From Aphanomyces cochlioides (taxonomy: Eukaryota > Oomycota > Saprolegniomycetes > Saprolegniales > Verrucalvaceae), in contig JAHQRK010000002.1 of the NCBI GenBank assembly GCA_019828595.1, positions 2,542,001-2,606,000 on the forward strand: DNA of 64,000 nt, given 5' to 3'. The notes beneath the pieces are model-generated. The model worked only from the letters and a program-made list of their open reading frames with translations, made no database searches and was not told the origin of the DNA. Every line of letters starts with the position of its first letter. Positions within the stretch are counted from its first letter, which is position 1. The position numbers were made by a program, and so were the translations under genes. Shown here piece by piece: positions 56,037 to 64,000 of the stretch.

Positions 56037-56608
56037 TAGAAGTTCCACTAGACATTCCTTCTTGCCGTCATGCTTGGCAACACGAATGCCGTCGCGACAA
56101 ATACTGTTGGTACTCTACACTGGAATAGTACATTAAGGATATCGCTGCACTACACGTAGCTAGCTAAATGATCAATGGGATGTATGCTCTATGGTTGTGT
56201 CTCATTACATTATGGCCGCAATGCAGCTAGCACGAGATTGGGAATATAGAGCGCATCAATCAATGGTTCCAACGACACACGAGGTGACATCGGATCAACA
56301 TTGAGACTTTCCTTTCCAACTGTCCTCGTCGCTTATCCCTCAAGCAGTTTCGCGATCACGAATCGGGGCGAGTCATGAGGCGACGTCGAACGCCACCACT
56401 GTGCAGATAACGCTCAGACGTCCAGTTGTGTAATGAGACCTTTCGCTGAGGGCGTTTCCATCAATCGTCCGTCTCTTCCATTCGTTTTAATCGCCGCATT
56501 TTCCACCACTCAATTTCCAAGTTGGTTTATCCGGACATATCCGCATAACATGAGATTATCCGTTCACATATCCGGATATGACGTTGGCTTTTTTGTAACG
56601 GCGCATGC
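56037..56608. other. Intergenic region with a cluster of TATCCG boxes at its right end
   Basis: Convincing coding sequence is absent. The last 85 bp contain four TATCCG-type boxes (see next entry) that probably belong to the ankyrin-gene promoter. Confidence 0.5.
56527..56579. promoter_or_regulatory. Cluster of TATCCGGA-type boxes upstream of the ankyrin gene
   Basis: TTATCCGGA, TATCCGCATAA, TTATCCG and the palindrome ATATCCGGATAT (56568-56579) lie within 53 bp, the last ending 29 bp before ATG 56609. This is the densest occurrence of the motif in the window. Confidence 0.6.
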
Positions 56609-57767
56609 ATGGATGTAACCGACAGTAGAATGGAGTGCATGGGGTGCGTCCACGCCAAGACCAAGTACGAAGAGAAGCGCGCGGAGAAGATTGGAGCGTT
56701 CGTGCATCTTGCAATCCAAGGCAATGTAGTAAAGCTTGCAGAAGCCATCAAGAATGATGCCAAGATTGTCGTCGCCAAGGATGTAAGCTGCACTTTGTTG
56801 TGAACCTCCACCTGACCTGAGATAGCGCTTTGGCATGACGGCTTTGCACTGGGGTACAACGGCATTGACGTGTTCTTCTGACTCGAGTTGTGTTTGTAGC
56901 ATGTTATGTTGGTCAACTGGACGCGGCCATTGCCCTGTGCAGCGCTGGCGCACAGCCAACGCAATTGGATGTACGTGTCCAAGGCAATGAGTTTGAATGG
57001 AAAGTTTTGTAGAATAATCGCCGAAATGCGCTACATCATGCATGTAGAAAAGGCCGTTTGAGCGTCGTTGATCATTTGATACGGCAATGCCACATGAAAG
57101 TGAACGAGCCAAGTGTACGCATCTCATTCGATGCCAATGTTTGCTCAGTGTGACTGTACACAGGGGAACGGGGACACGCCGCTGCATAAAGCTGGTACAA
57201 TGCACGTCAATTCAAAGTCCTGACGATCTAGTAAGTGCTTGGACCATGCATTCCTGTCATCTTGCTCCTCCTGAAGCATGGTGCCAATAAACATGCAGTC
57301 AACACAGTACGCATTTTAGTTCTCTGCCGCGATTTCACCATGTTTAGTACGGCCGAAGTCCACGCACTGAAGTAGAATTCCGCATGGGCACTCGGAAAGC
57401 CAGCATTGATGCTGCTGCCATATTCACACCCGAAGAAGAAGACCCCGGCAAGGAGTTACCAGTCGTCGAGCCTGTCGAACCTCCGCCTTGTGAACCAGAA
57501 GTACCTCCTCCACCAGTTGTTGAGCCCCCAGCTGAAGTAGTCATCACCACCGCCGTCGTGCCTTTCAACCATACACTTTCCCACAACTCCTCATTGCGTA
57601 CATTGGAATCGCCGAGGAATATCCTTGCTTCCTTTCGTTCATTGACGGGCTACAGCCTCGTGAATGCAATCTTCGACCTCCACGACCGCGTCTTGGAGAA
57701 AGATCAAGGCGCAACAATTCAATTCCGAGAGCTCGTCGCATCGCATTGTCATCCATACGGCCATTAA
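56609..57767 (+). CDS. Ankyrin-repeat protein
   Basis: Seven exons (56609-56782, 56826-56853, 56900-56970, 57013-57114, 57164-57194, 57236-57306, 57348-57767) with introns of 41-49 nt encode 298 residues. Once joined, ankyrin repeats appear in series: HLAIQGNVVKLAEAIKND, FGMTALHWACYVGQLDAAIALC, RRNALHHACRKGRLSVVDHLI, and GNGDTPLHKA...ILLLLKHGANKHAVN, about residues 30-160. The C-terminal part is acidic and proline-rich (EPPPCEPEVPPPPVVEPP), then a Ser-rich end. It is a protein-protein interaction scaffold; partners are unknown. The 28- and 31-nt exons are unusually small. The sixth-exon acceptor (57235) is the least certain. The stop is 20 bp from that of the convergent coiled-coil gene. Confidence 0.8.
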
Positions 57768-57787
57768 TAATCTTTGTCAATGCCATA

Positions 57788-59208
57788 CTAGTCTGCAAAT
57801 CGAGCAAATGGTTCTTGCTGTCGACGGAGCGCAAGTTGCTTGAGCTGTGATTCCACGAGCTGTAAATTGTGCTCGTAAGCGTCACCACGGTGGAAAAACC
57901 AGTCAATAAACCGCATGCTGAGCTGAACATGAGAGTCGCAAAGTATCGCCCAGGCGTCAATCTTGTCCAAGCGAGAGTACGTCGATTCTACATCAGTCGT
58001 CGTCGCCTACACAATCCCGCATCCACTCTGTCAAGCCTAACAGTAAACTTACCTTCGAAGCAAGCGCTGCGTCAGAAGTTTTCTTAAACCTAGCCCAAGC
58101 TGCAATTGTTAATCGTTGCTCTAGCTGTACTCGCCCCGTTGATGAGAGAACAATGAACTCAGTGGCTCACCTCTGACTTAACTTCGTCGACCCAGTGATT
58201 CAGAGTCTGGTTAATCTTCTCGCGCTGACCTTTTGACGCCATTGCTTCTCGCTCGTGCACTGACTTGAGCTCTCGCAATTGGTCATGGCAAGCTGCAATG
58301 TTGCGCCGACATTTTTGAATGATTGCGTCCAATGCTTGGTGAGTTTCCTTACACCTAGACTTTTCTTGGGTGCTCAATTGACTCTGGGCATCAAGCATCT
58401 CCCTCAACTTGGCAATATCAACGGAAGATATCTGAGCTTGGTGTTGGCAAGTGAATTCTGCATCTTTCATTCGTTCTTCTAGACGCAGCAGATTGGATTC
58501 CATCTCGCTAGAACGAGGAATAAACGCATGTAGCTTGGCTATGGCTGTCTCAATTCGAGCGACATCGACCTACGGGAAGGTATTAGTTGAAACTTATAGC
58601 ATGAAGTACTTGATCCATTTTCGACTCGATTTGAGCGGAAAGATGCACTACTTTAGCATGTAGAGCATCTTGGCTCATGTGCAACCTATGATTCCGCCGA
58701 GAACTTGATGGCAAAGGTGAAATTGCGAGACTTACGACGAAATAAGCTCCAGATTGACGGAGCTTTTTCGAATAGCTTGTATTTCGGTGGAGAGTTTAGC
58801 ATCCAGTCGGTTCCACGCCTCTTCGACGACCGGCAGCTCGATCTTGCGACTCATCTTTTCTCGCAAGTTGACGATTTCCTTGTAATTTGCTGCAACGATC
58901 GACCCCAGGGATGCATTGCGCACATTAGGCAGTCGAATCGTTGCTTCGACATCTGCAATTCGTGCTTCGATGGCTGTGTGGCGGCGGTTCGATTCAACAT
59001 AGTGTGAATTCTGTTCAACAAACTTTTCCTCCAGAGATACAATTGACGCTTTCAGCCGCTCGATTTCTTTTGACTGGATATGAAGTGACCTGAGAAGGTT
59101 TCGAAAGGTGGATTCTGCTGCTCGCATATCCACCAGTTCTGCCAGCGATGTCCGAGAGAACGTGACCGCAGCATCGCTGCCTTCACTTCCGTCGTTCAAA
59201 GATCTCAT
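57788..59208 (-). CDS. Coiled-coil protein of unknown function
   Basis: Five exons (59208-58736, 58685-58610, 58569-58171, 58124-58053, 58006-57788) with introns of 40-50 nt encode 412 residues. After about 25 polar residues (MRSLNDGSEGSDAAVTFSRT), predicted coiled coil runs through most of the protein, e.g. RSLHIQSKEIERLKASIVSL and ETHQALDAIIQKCRRNIAAC. The last ~70 residues are less regular with aromatic residues (SMRFIDWFFHRGDAYEHNL). I recognise no family; length and layout would suit a centrosomal, ciliary or cytoskeletal protein, but that is a guess. It converges with the ankyrin gene. Confidence 0.75.
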
Positions 59209-59698
59209 CTTTTCTCAAAATGACCAAGTTGAAGCAGCAGTTTTCATGAAAAATATTTGAAAAAAGCATGAAAATTACAAGAATATTTTCTGAATTTTGT
59301 CCAACTTTTTCCAATTCTTTGTCATTTTTCACATTGTCGGGGAGCATTGGTGCCAATCCTTCACCATGGCCGTTTGGGTAAAATATCACACTTACAATCA
59401 CACCGTATTTCGATTGGACATTATTCATCGTGAAAACCTAGCTCGTGACAATCCTGGCGGTCGAGACATCCACACTTCTCGAGACGTGCGCGAGATCATG
59501 GTACTAAGGAACATCCGCAACCGAGCTCTCACTATCATTTAGTATATGATTCATCGCCGAAAACACTGTCTCTTGAGCTTTTCGCCATGGTCATAACCGT
59601 CTACAAGGGTAATCTCTCCGTGCCAGCTCTGTGCGAACATGGAACCATTCGGACAACGCCAAAACAGTAAGACGAGTGATACAAACGAAAGAAACACG
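59209..59698. other. Intergenic region carrying the left ATCACAC box pair
   Basis: No gene is recognised. The pair of boxes at 59385-59404 is annotated separately. An 82-codon plus-strand open frame has no motif. Confidence 0.5.
59385..59404. repeat. Left ATCACAC box pair flanking the Crypton gene
   Basis: ATCACACTTACAATCACACC: two ATCACAC boxes whose starts are 12 bp apart. It matches 17 of 20 bases of 61657-61676, in the same orientation, on the other side of the recombinase gene. Confidence 0.6.
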
Positions 59699-61591
59699 TT
59701 ATGCAAGTAGATTACGATAGTTACCGCGAGCTTTATCCTTGCGTAAGCTGTTCAATATGGCCGTTACGCTGTTGGATCGTCCATACGCAAGGTAGATGGC
59801 GTCGACCGCTGTATCACTTGAGTGTCCTCTTTCAATCATGACTTTCACTAGGCTCCAAACGTTTGATCGAAAGGAGTAAATCCACTTGCAAGCGCCAGGC
59901 TCTTTTGAAGTGAAATCTTTTGCGGGCTTTCCTCCACCAAGTCCAAACTCAAACTCGCGCCACAGTTCATACAGGTCAGATGGATGCTTTGATAATTTGG
60001 ACATCTGTGGTGTTGTGGGCGGGATCGGTGTTGGTTCTGTGCAGATATTGTGCCTTGCTCTTGGAGTAATTCCAACCCGTTTGACAACACTGCTGAGTGT
60101 ATTCAACTTGCTGTCCACATGATGGCGAAGCTCACCAATATCACTCTGTAGAAGGCCGAATAAGTCTTCTTGACGCCATTTCAACGACAAAACGATAGAG
60201 TTTATTGCTGCCAATCCACTCATAATTGCCACAGAGATAGAGGTTCTCTCATTTGCGACACCGTCGACACCAAGCTCGACAATATTTAATTCACCTCCAA
60301 AGCCACTGACGGCAATAGGAATGCGCTGAACAATTTTGGGCAATCTCATCCGTTTGAAGGACACCGGTCGCAATCCGAATTTCACGAAGAATATTGTCGC
60401 GTAGTTTGTCCGGCATGAGCACAAATTTTCATCCAACTGAGCAACCCCTTGAATAGCGGCGTAGATCAATGGTTTTGATAGCACTACTGCAATTTGGCGT
60501 GACATCAATCTAGCAATGTGTGGAGCAATTTTGTCACAGAGAAACGAATCACACCACCAGTCTTGATTGTCCATCTTGTACATAATAGGTCCACATGGAC
60601 CACATAAGCAGCTTGCCACCATTGCATCAGGCACAGGGCGATCTATATCGATATATGTGTCGACTTGTTTTTTGTGGCTCTCCCATCGACCACGACTTTC
60701 AACATTTTCCCGTGTAACTCCATTTCGAGAGCAGTATGTTGCAGGTCCTTTACGAATACTATGTGTACCCAAATTTCCAGATACTTGCTTTTTGAAGTTG
60801 TGGTCGTCTAGAGCTGACTGCAACATCGAGCGAATCATGCGATCGCCGTCGATACCGTTACCAAATGTAAATGCTGATGAGGTGACTGAGGAATTTTCAT
60901 GACATCCGAGTAGCTCAATGTACACAGCCAAATTCAACAAGCAACACAATCTTTCATCCATGGAATGGAGGAGTATTTGGTGAGGCGACTCACGCTCTTC
61001 CAAAATGTTGTTTGACCAACGCATCTGGCACACCAAAGTAAACTGATGCACTGGATTGGAACTGAAATAGTTGTGCTGAAGTTTCATCATATCGTCAACA
61101 CGGCCGATTAGATGCCATTGTAATGTCAACACGCTTCCGAGACGGTAACGCTCCACCACGTTGTTCTTTCGCTGACTTCGAATGACCGTCAGAACGTTCA
61201 AAACAAATTCAATTGGTCGCCGAGCCATGGATTTTACCCCTTGCTGCCGAACCTCGAACTTCATGATTCGTTTGATCAAATCGTTCACAGCTATTGAGCG
61301 TGTTGGATTTCCCATTCGCGATACGTCGTCCCAGGGTATGTTCTTCCTCGGCATGAATGAGCTCAGCATCTTTTTGCAAGCCTCAATTGTATTGGAGCGA
61401 GCATGCTGAGGCAAGGAGTCATCGGACGGATATTCTTCTCCATAAGCTTTTAAGTTGAAATATCGACAAATGTCTTCAGGGACAACATTCAGGAGTAAGT
61501 TTGGTATCGTATTGTCATTCATGTCATCCTGAAGATTCATGAACTCCAAGAAACGGTGCAATTCCGCAGCGTACATCTTTGGAGCGTGCAT
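59699..61591 (-). CDS. Crypton-type tyrosine recombinase with GCR1_C-like domain
   Basis: An intact 630-residue frame from ATG 61591 (the frame opens at a GTG at 61612). The recombinase core shows the first Arg in HLIGRVDDMMKL, then THSIRKGPATY (His-x-x-Arg), a GRW motif (Trp/His box) and a Tyr in KQVDTYIDIDRP. This is the R...HxxR...Y order of tyrosine recombinases, as in Crypton elements of fungi and oomycetes. The C-terminus (YELWREFEFGLGGGKPAKDF to WSLVKVMIERG) resembles the GCR1_C DNA-binding domain found in some Cryptons. The long open frame argues for recent activity. Matching repeats of an ATCACAC box lie on both sides. Termini of the element are not proven. Confidence 0.82.
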   Translation of the reverse strand: MHAPKMYAAELHRFLEFMNLQDDMNDNTIPNLLLNVVPEDICRYFNLKAYGEEYPSDDSLPQHARSNTIEACKKMLSSFMPRKNIPWDDVSRMGNPTRSIAVNDLIKRIMKFEVRQQGVKSMARRPIEFVLNVLTVIRSQRKNNVVERYRLGSVLTLQWHLIGRVDDMMKLQHNYFSSNPVHQFTLVCQMRWSNNILEERESPHQILLHSMDERLCCLLNLAVYIELLGCHENSSVTSSAFTFGNGIDGDRMIRSMLQSALDDHNFKKQVSGNLGTHSIRKGPATYCSRNGVTRENVESRGRWESHKKQVDTYIDIDRPVPDAMVASCLCGPCGPIMYKMDNQDWWCDSFLCDKIAPHIARLMSRQIAVVLSKPLIYAAIQGVAQLDENLCSCRTNYATIFFVKFGLRPVSFKRMRLPKIVQRIPIAVSGFGGELNIVELGVDGVANERTSISVAIMSGLAAINSIVLSLKWRQEDLFGLLQSDIGELRHHVDSKLNTLSSVVKRVGITPRARHNICTEPTPIPPTTPQMSKLSKHPSDLYELWREFEFGLGGGKPAKDFTSKEPGACKWIYSFRSNVWSLVKVMIERGHSSDTAVDAIYLAYGRSNSVTAILNSLRKDKARGNYRNLLA

Positions 61592-61614
61592 CGCTTGAGC
61601 TCTCGCAACCACGA

Positions 61615-61686
61615 GTGTGATTTTTGTGTGATATCGCGTTTGATTGGCTTGAAGAAATCACACCTTCGATCACACCAATGTGTGAT
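61615..61686. repeat. Right ATCACAC box cluster
   Basis: Five ATCACAC boxes in 72 bp: 61615-61621 and 61626-61632 (reverse), 61657-61663 and 61669-61675 (forward, starts 12 bp apart), and 61680-61686 (reverse). A sixth, reverse, is at 61807-61813. They lie 24-95 bp upstream of the recombinase ATG. Either an attachment site or an operator would fit. Confidence 0.6.
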
Positions 61687-61955
61687 TTATTTTATGGTGC
61701 ACACCGAGACAATCGAACCATGATATTCATTTTAGCCAACCAAAAGACATAAAGACATGATTTCGTTGCCCATGATTGGTTTAGATTTCTGAAAAATACA
61801 AACTTGGTGTGATTTTGTAGTTAACATGGAGATACGGAAGGAACGTTGGAGATGATGAATAAACGTCGATGGAAGCGATGATGGATAAGATCAAATAAAG
61901 ATTACATGGGTATGTAAACAGAGAAAACTATCGTATAGGAGCTACGGCGATGCGC

Positions 61956-63932
61956 TTACAATTCGTCGTGGTCATCATCATCGTCGTCGTCCGAAGCACC
62001 GGCGCCGGCGCCACCAGTGGATTGGTAGACCTTGGCCATGATGGGGTTGGCAACCTTTTCAACGGCCTTTTGCTTAGCTTCGAAGTCTTCCTTGTCGGCT
62101 TCTTGGTTTTCATCCAACCAGTCCATGGCTTCTTGGACAGCCTTGAGGACAGTGTCCTTGTCTTCTTCATCAATCTTGTCGGCCAACTTGTCTTCGACGT
62201 TGTTCTTCAAGTTGTACAAGTAACCTTCCAAAGAGTTGCGTCCATCAATGCGATCCTTGATCTTCTTGTCTTCTTCAGCGTTTTCTTCGGCTTCTTGGAC
62301 CATGCGTTCAATATCTTCAGCAGACAAACGGCCCTTTTCGGCAGTGATGGTAATCTTTTCAGCCTTGCCGGTGCCCTTGTCTTCAGCAGACACTTGCAAG
62401 ATACCGTTGGCATCGACTTCAAAGGTCACTTCAATTTGAGGAACGCCACGAGGAGCAGGAGGAATGCCAGTCAATTCGAACTTGCCCAACAAGTGGTTGT
62501 CCTTGGTCATGGTACGTTCACCTTCGAAGACTTGGATAGACACTGCAGGTTGGTTGTCTTGGTAGGTCGAGAAAGTTTGCGATTTCTTGGTAGGGACGAC
62601 AGTGTTACGGTTGATGATCTTGGTCATGACACCACCCACAGTTTCAATACCCAAAGACAATGGAGCAACATCCAACAACAACAAGTCCTTGTTGGTGTCA
62701 TCAGTTTCACCAGCCAAGATACCACCTTGGACAGCAGCACCGTAGGCAACGGCTTCATCGGGGTTGATGCCGCGGGAAGGTTCCTTGCCGTTGAAGTAGT
62801 CCTTGATCAATTGTTGGATCTTGGGGATACGGGTGGAACCACCGACCAAGACAATCTCATCAACTTCATTCTTCTTCAAGCCAGCATCCTTCATGACCTT
62901 TTCGACAGGGCCCAAGGTCTTCTTGAACAAGTCGTTGTTCAATTCTTCGAAACGGGCGCGGGTCAAAGTTTCATCGAAGTCTTCGCCGTCCAAGAGCGAT
63001 TCGATTTCAAGACGAGCTTGGGGTTGGGTGGACAAGGCACGCTTGACACGTTCGGCTTCACGACGAAGCTTTTGCAAGGCACGCTTGTCGCTCGAGATAT
63101 CAATCTTCTTTTGCTTTTGCCACTTCTTGATGAAGAATTGCATGATGCGTTGATCGAAATCTTCACCGCCCAAGTGGGTGTCACCGTTGGTGGACAACAC
63201 TTCGAACACACCACCATCGATGGTCAACAAGGTGACATCGAAGGTACCACCACCCAAGTCAAAGACAAGGACGTTCTTTTCACCCTTGGCCTTCTTGTCA
63301 ATACCGTAGGCAATGGCAGCAGCCGTAGGCTCGTTGATGATACGTTGCACGGTAAGACCGGCAATGGTACCAGCATCCTTGGTGGCTTGACGTTGGGCAT
63401 CATTAAAGTAGGCAGGCACCGTCACGACAGCATCGTGGACATCCTTGCCGAGGTAGTTTTCGGCAATGTTCTTCATCTTGGTCAAGACCATGGCGGACAC
63501 TTCTTCAGCAGAGAATTGCTTCTTTTCACCCTTGATCGTGACTTGGATGAAAGGTCGGTTGTCCTTGTTGACAATTTCGAAAGGCAACAACTTCTTGTCA
63601 GCTTGCACGGACTTGTCGTTGTATTGACGACCGATCAAACGCTTGACGTCGAACAATGTGTTTTCAGGGTTGATCGTGGCTTGGTTCTTGGCACCATCAC
63701 CGATCAAACGTTCGTCGTTGGCATCCCAGGCGACATACGAAGGCGTGATACGGTTACCTTGGTCGTTCGCGATAATTTCAACCTTGCCGTTCGAGTAGTG
63801 ACCCACGCACGAGTAAGTCGTGCCCAAATCAATACCAATTACAGGGCCCTTGGGTTCATCGGCCACGGCGGATGACATGAGGATAGCGGCGAGCGTTCCC
63901 GCCGCGTAAGTGAGCGTCTTGATCAAATTCAT
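61956..63932 (-). CDS. ER-resident Hsp70 chaperone BiP/GRP78
   Basis: 658 residues, intronless. ATG 63932 opens a signal peptide ([20 protein letters not shown], cleaved near AVADEP); the frame further upstream begins with TTG. The ATPase domain has [42 protein letters not shown] and [12 protein letters not shown] linker ([13 protein letters not shown]) leads to the peptide-binding domain. The tail is a run of Asp followed by HDEL, the ER retrieval signal. It folds secretory proteins, assists translocation and signals ER stress. Intactness and family length are normal. The opposite strand carries a 641-codon open frame (61950-63875) explained by Hsp70 codon bias. Its upstream promoter is mostly outside the window. 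Confidence 0.97.
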   Translation of the reverse strand: MNLIKTLTYAAGTLAAILMSSAVADEPKGPVIGIDLGTTYSCVGHYSNGKVEIIANDQGNRITPSYVAWDANDERLIGDGAKNQATINPENTLFDVKRLIGRQYNDKSVQADKKLLPFEIVNKDNRPFIQVTIKGEKKQFSAEEVSAMVLTKMKNIAENYLGKDVHDAVVTVPAYFNDAQRQATKDAGTIAGLTVQRIINEPTAAAIAYGIDKKAKGEKNVLVFDLGGGTFDVTLLTIDGGVFEVLSTNGDTHLGGEDFDQRIMQFFIKKWQKQKKIDISSDKRALQKLRREAERVKRALSTQPQARLEIESLLDGEDFDETLTRARFEELNNDLFKKTLGPVEKVMKDAGLKKNEVDEIVLVGGSTRIPKIQQLIKDYFNGKEPSRGINPDEAVAYGAAVQGGILAGETDDTNKDLLLLDVAPLSLGIETVGGVMTKIINRNTVVPTKKSQTFSTYQDNQPAVSIQVFEGERTMTKDNHLLGKFELTGIPPAPRGVPQIEVTFEVDANGILQVSAEDKGTGKAEKITITAEKGRLSAEDIERMVQEAEENAEEDKKIKDRIDGRNSLEGYLYNLKNNVEDKLADKIDEEDKDTVLKAVQEAMDWLDENQEADKEDFEAKQKAVEKVANPIMAKVYQSTGGAGAGASDDDDDDDHDEL

Positions 63933-64000
63933 GTTTGCTTGAGCTGGTAAATTCGAAACTGGGAGCGTGAGGTGCAAATTGTATGGGAGATTCAAGTACC

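Noticed and set aside
61950..63875. Very long plus-strand ORF (641 codons)
   Set aside because: It mirrors the BiP gene on the other strand; the BiP frame has every Hsp70 motif, signal peptide and HDEL, while the antisense product has no recognisable domain.

Overview
The window looks like nuclear DNA of an oomycete, probably from the Saprolegniales (medium confidence; the genus cannot be fixed from sequence alone). Host genes are compact. About 55 GT-AG introns can be inferred, all only 37-57 nt long. Neighbouring convergent genes end within a few bases of each other. The set includes a Rab32-type GTPase, an HDEL-tailed BiP, a phosphatase-gelsolin fusion and an oomycete-like load of DNA transposons, Crypton, LINE and Ty3/gypsy sequence. 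Exon joins below are my own reading of splice sites. Each joined model gives an uninterrupted frame, but single-base errors in boundaries are possible.

Region 1 (1-8038) is a transposon graveyard followed by one gene. It holds a broken Mutator-like transposase, a frameshifted Tc1/mariner-type transposase, and 1.8 kb in which I recognise nothing. A 628-bp foldback element with ~200-bp arms then sits 119 bp before a MATE-family efflux transporter.

Region 2 (8039-27003) is a nested transposon complex. A decayed Ty3/gypsy element (gag, protease, RT, integrase, a long antisense ORF, polypurine tract and 280-bp 3' LTR) is interrupted by a ~9.2-kb LINE on the minus strand. The LINE is bounded by a perfect 17-bp target-site duplication, and the integrase reading frame resumes beyond it. 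The gypsy element has no 5' LTR. Instead the complex is flanked by a 567-bp apparently perfect direct repeat of host DNA that begins exactly at the base after the 3' LTR. This looks like an empty-site allele fused to an occupied allele, by assembly or by recombination.

Region 3 (26984-59208) is gene-dense. In order: a small coiled-coil protein, Rab32-like GTPase, secreted GH5 glucanase, ABCA transporter (with a 274-bp MITE in its promoter), two tandem palmitoyl-protein thioesterases, RecQ helicase, dual-specificity phosphatase with gelsolin domain, a small membrane protein, a membrane-anchored reprolysin-type metalloprotease with TSP1 repeat, a membrane-anchored histidine acid phosphatase, an FMN-less diflavin-type reductase carrying an oxidoreductase-like N-terminal domain, a mitochondrial three-RRM protein, a PPR-like mitochondrial protein, an ankyrin protein and a coiled-coil protein. 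A palindromic motif around TATCCGGATA lies 27-90 bp upstream of several of these starts.

Region 4 (59209-64000) holds a tyrosine-recombinase (Crypton-type) gene flanked by clusters of an ATCACAC box, then the ER chaperone BiP.

The genes do not form one pathway. Themes are secretion and lysosome-type function (BiP, GH5, thioesterases, acid phosphatase, metalloprotease, ABCA, Rab32) and organelle RNA metabolism (RRM and PPR proteins).
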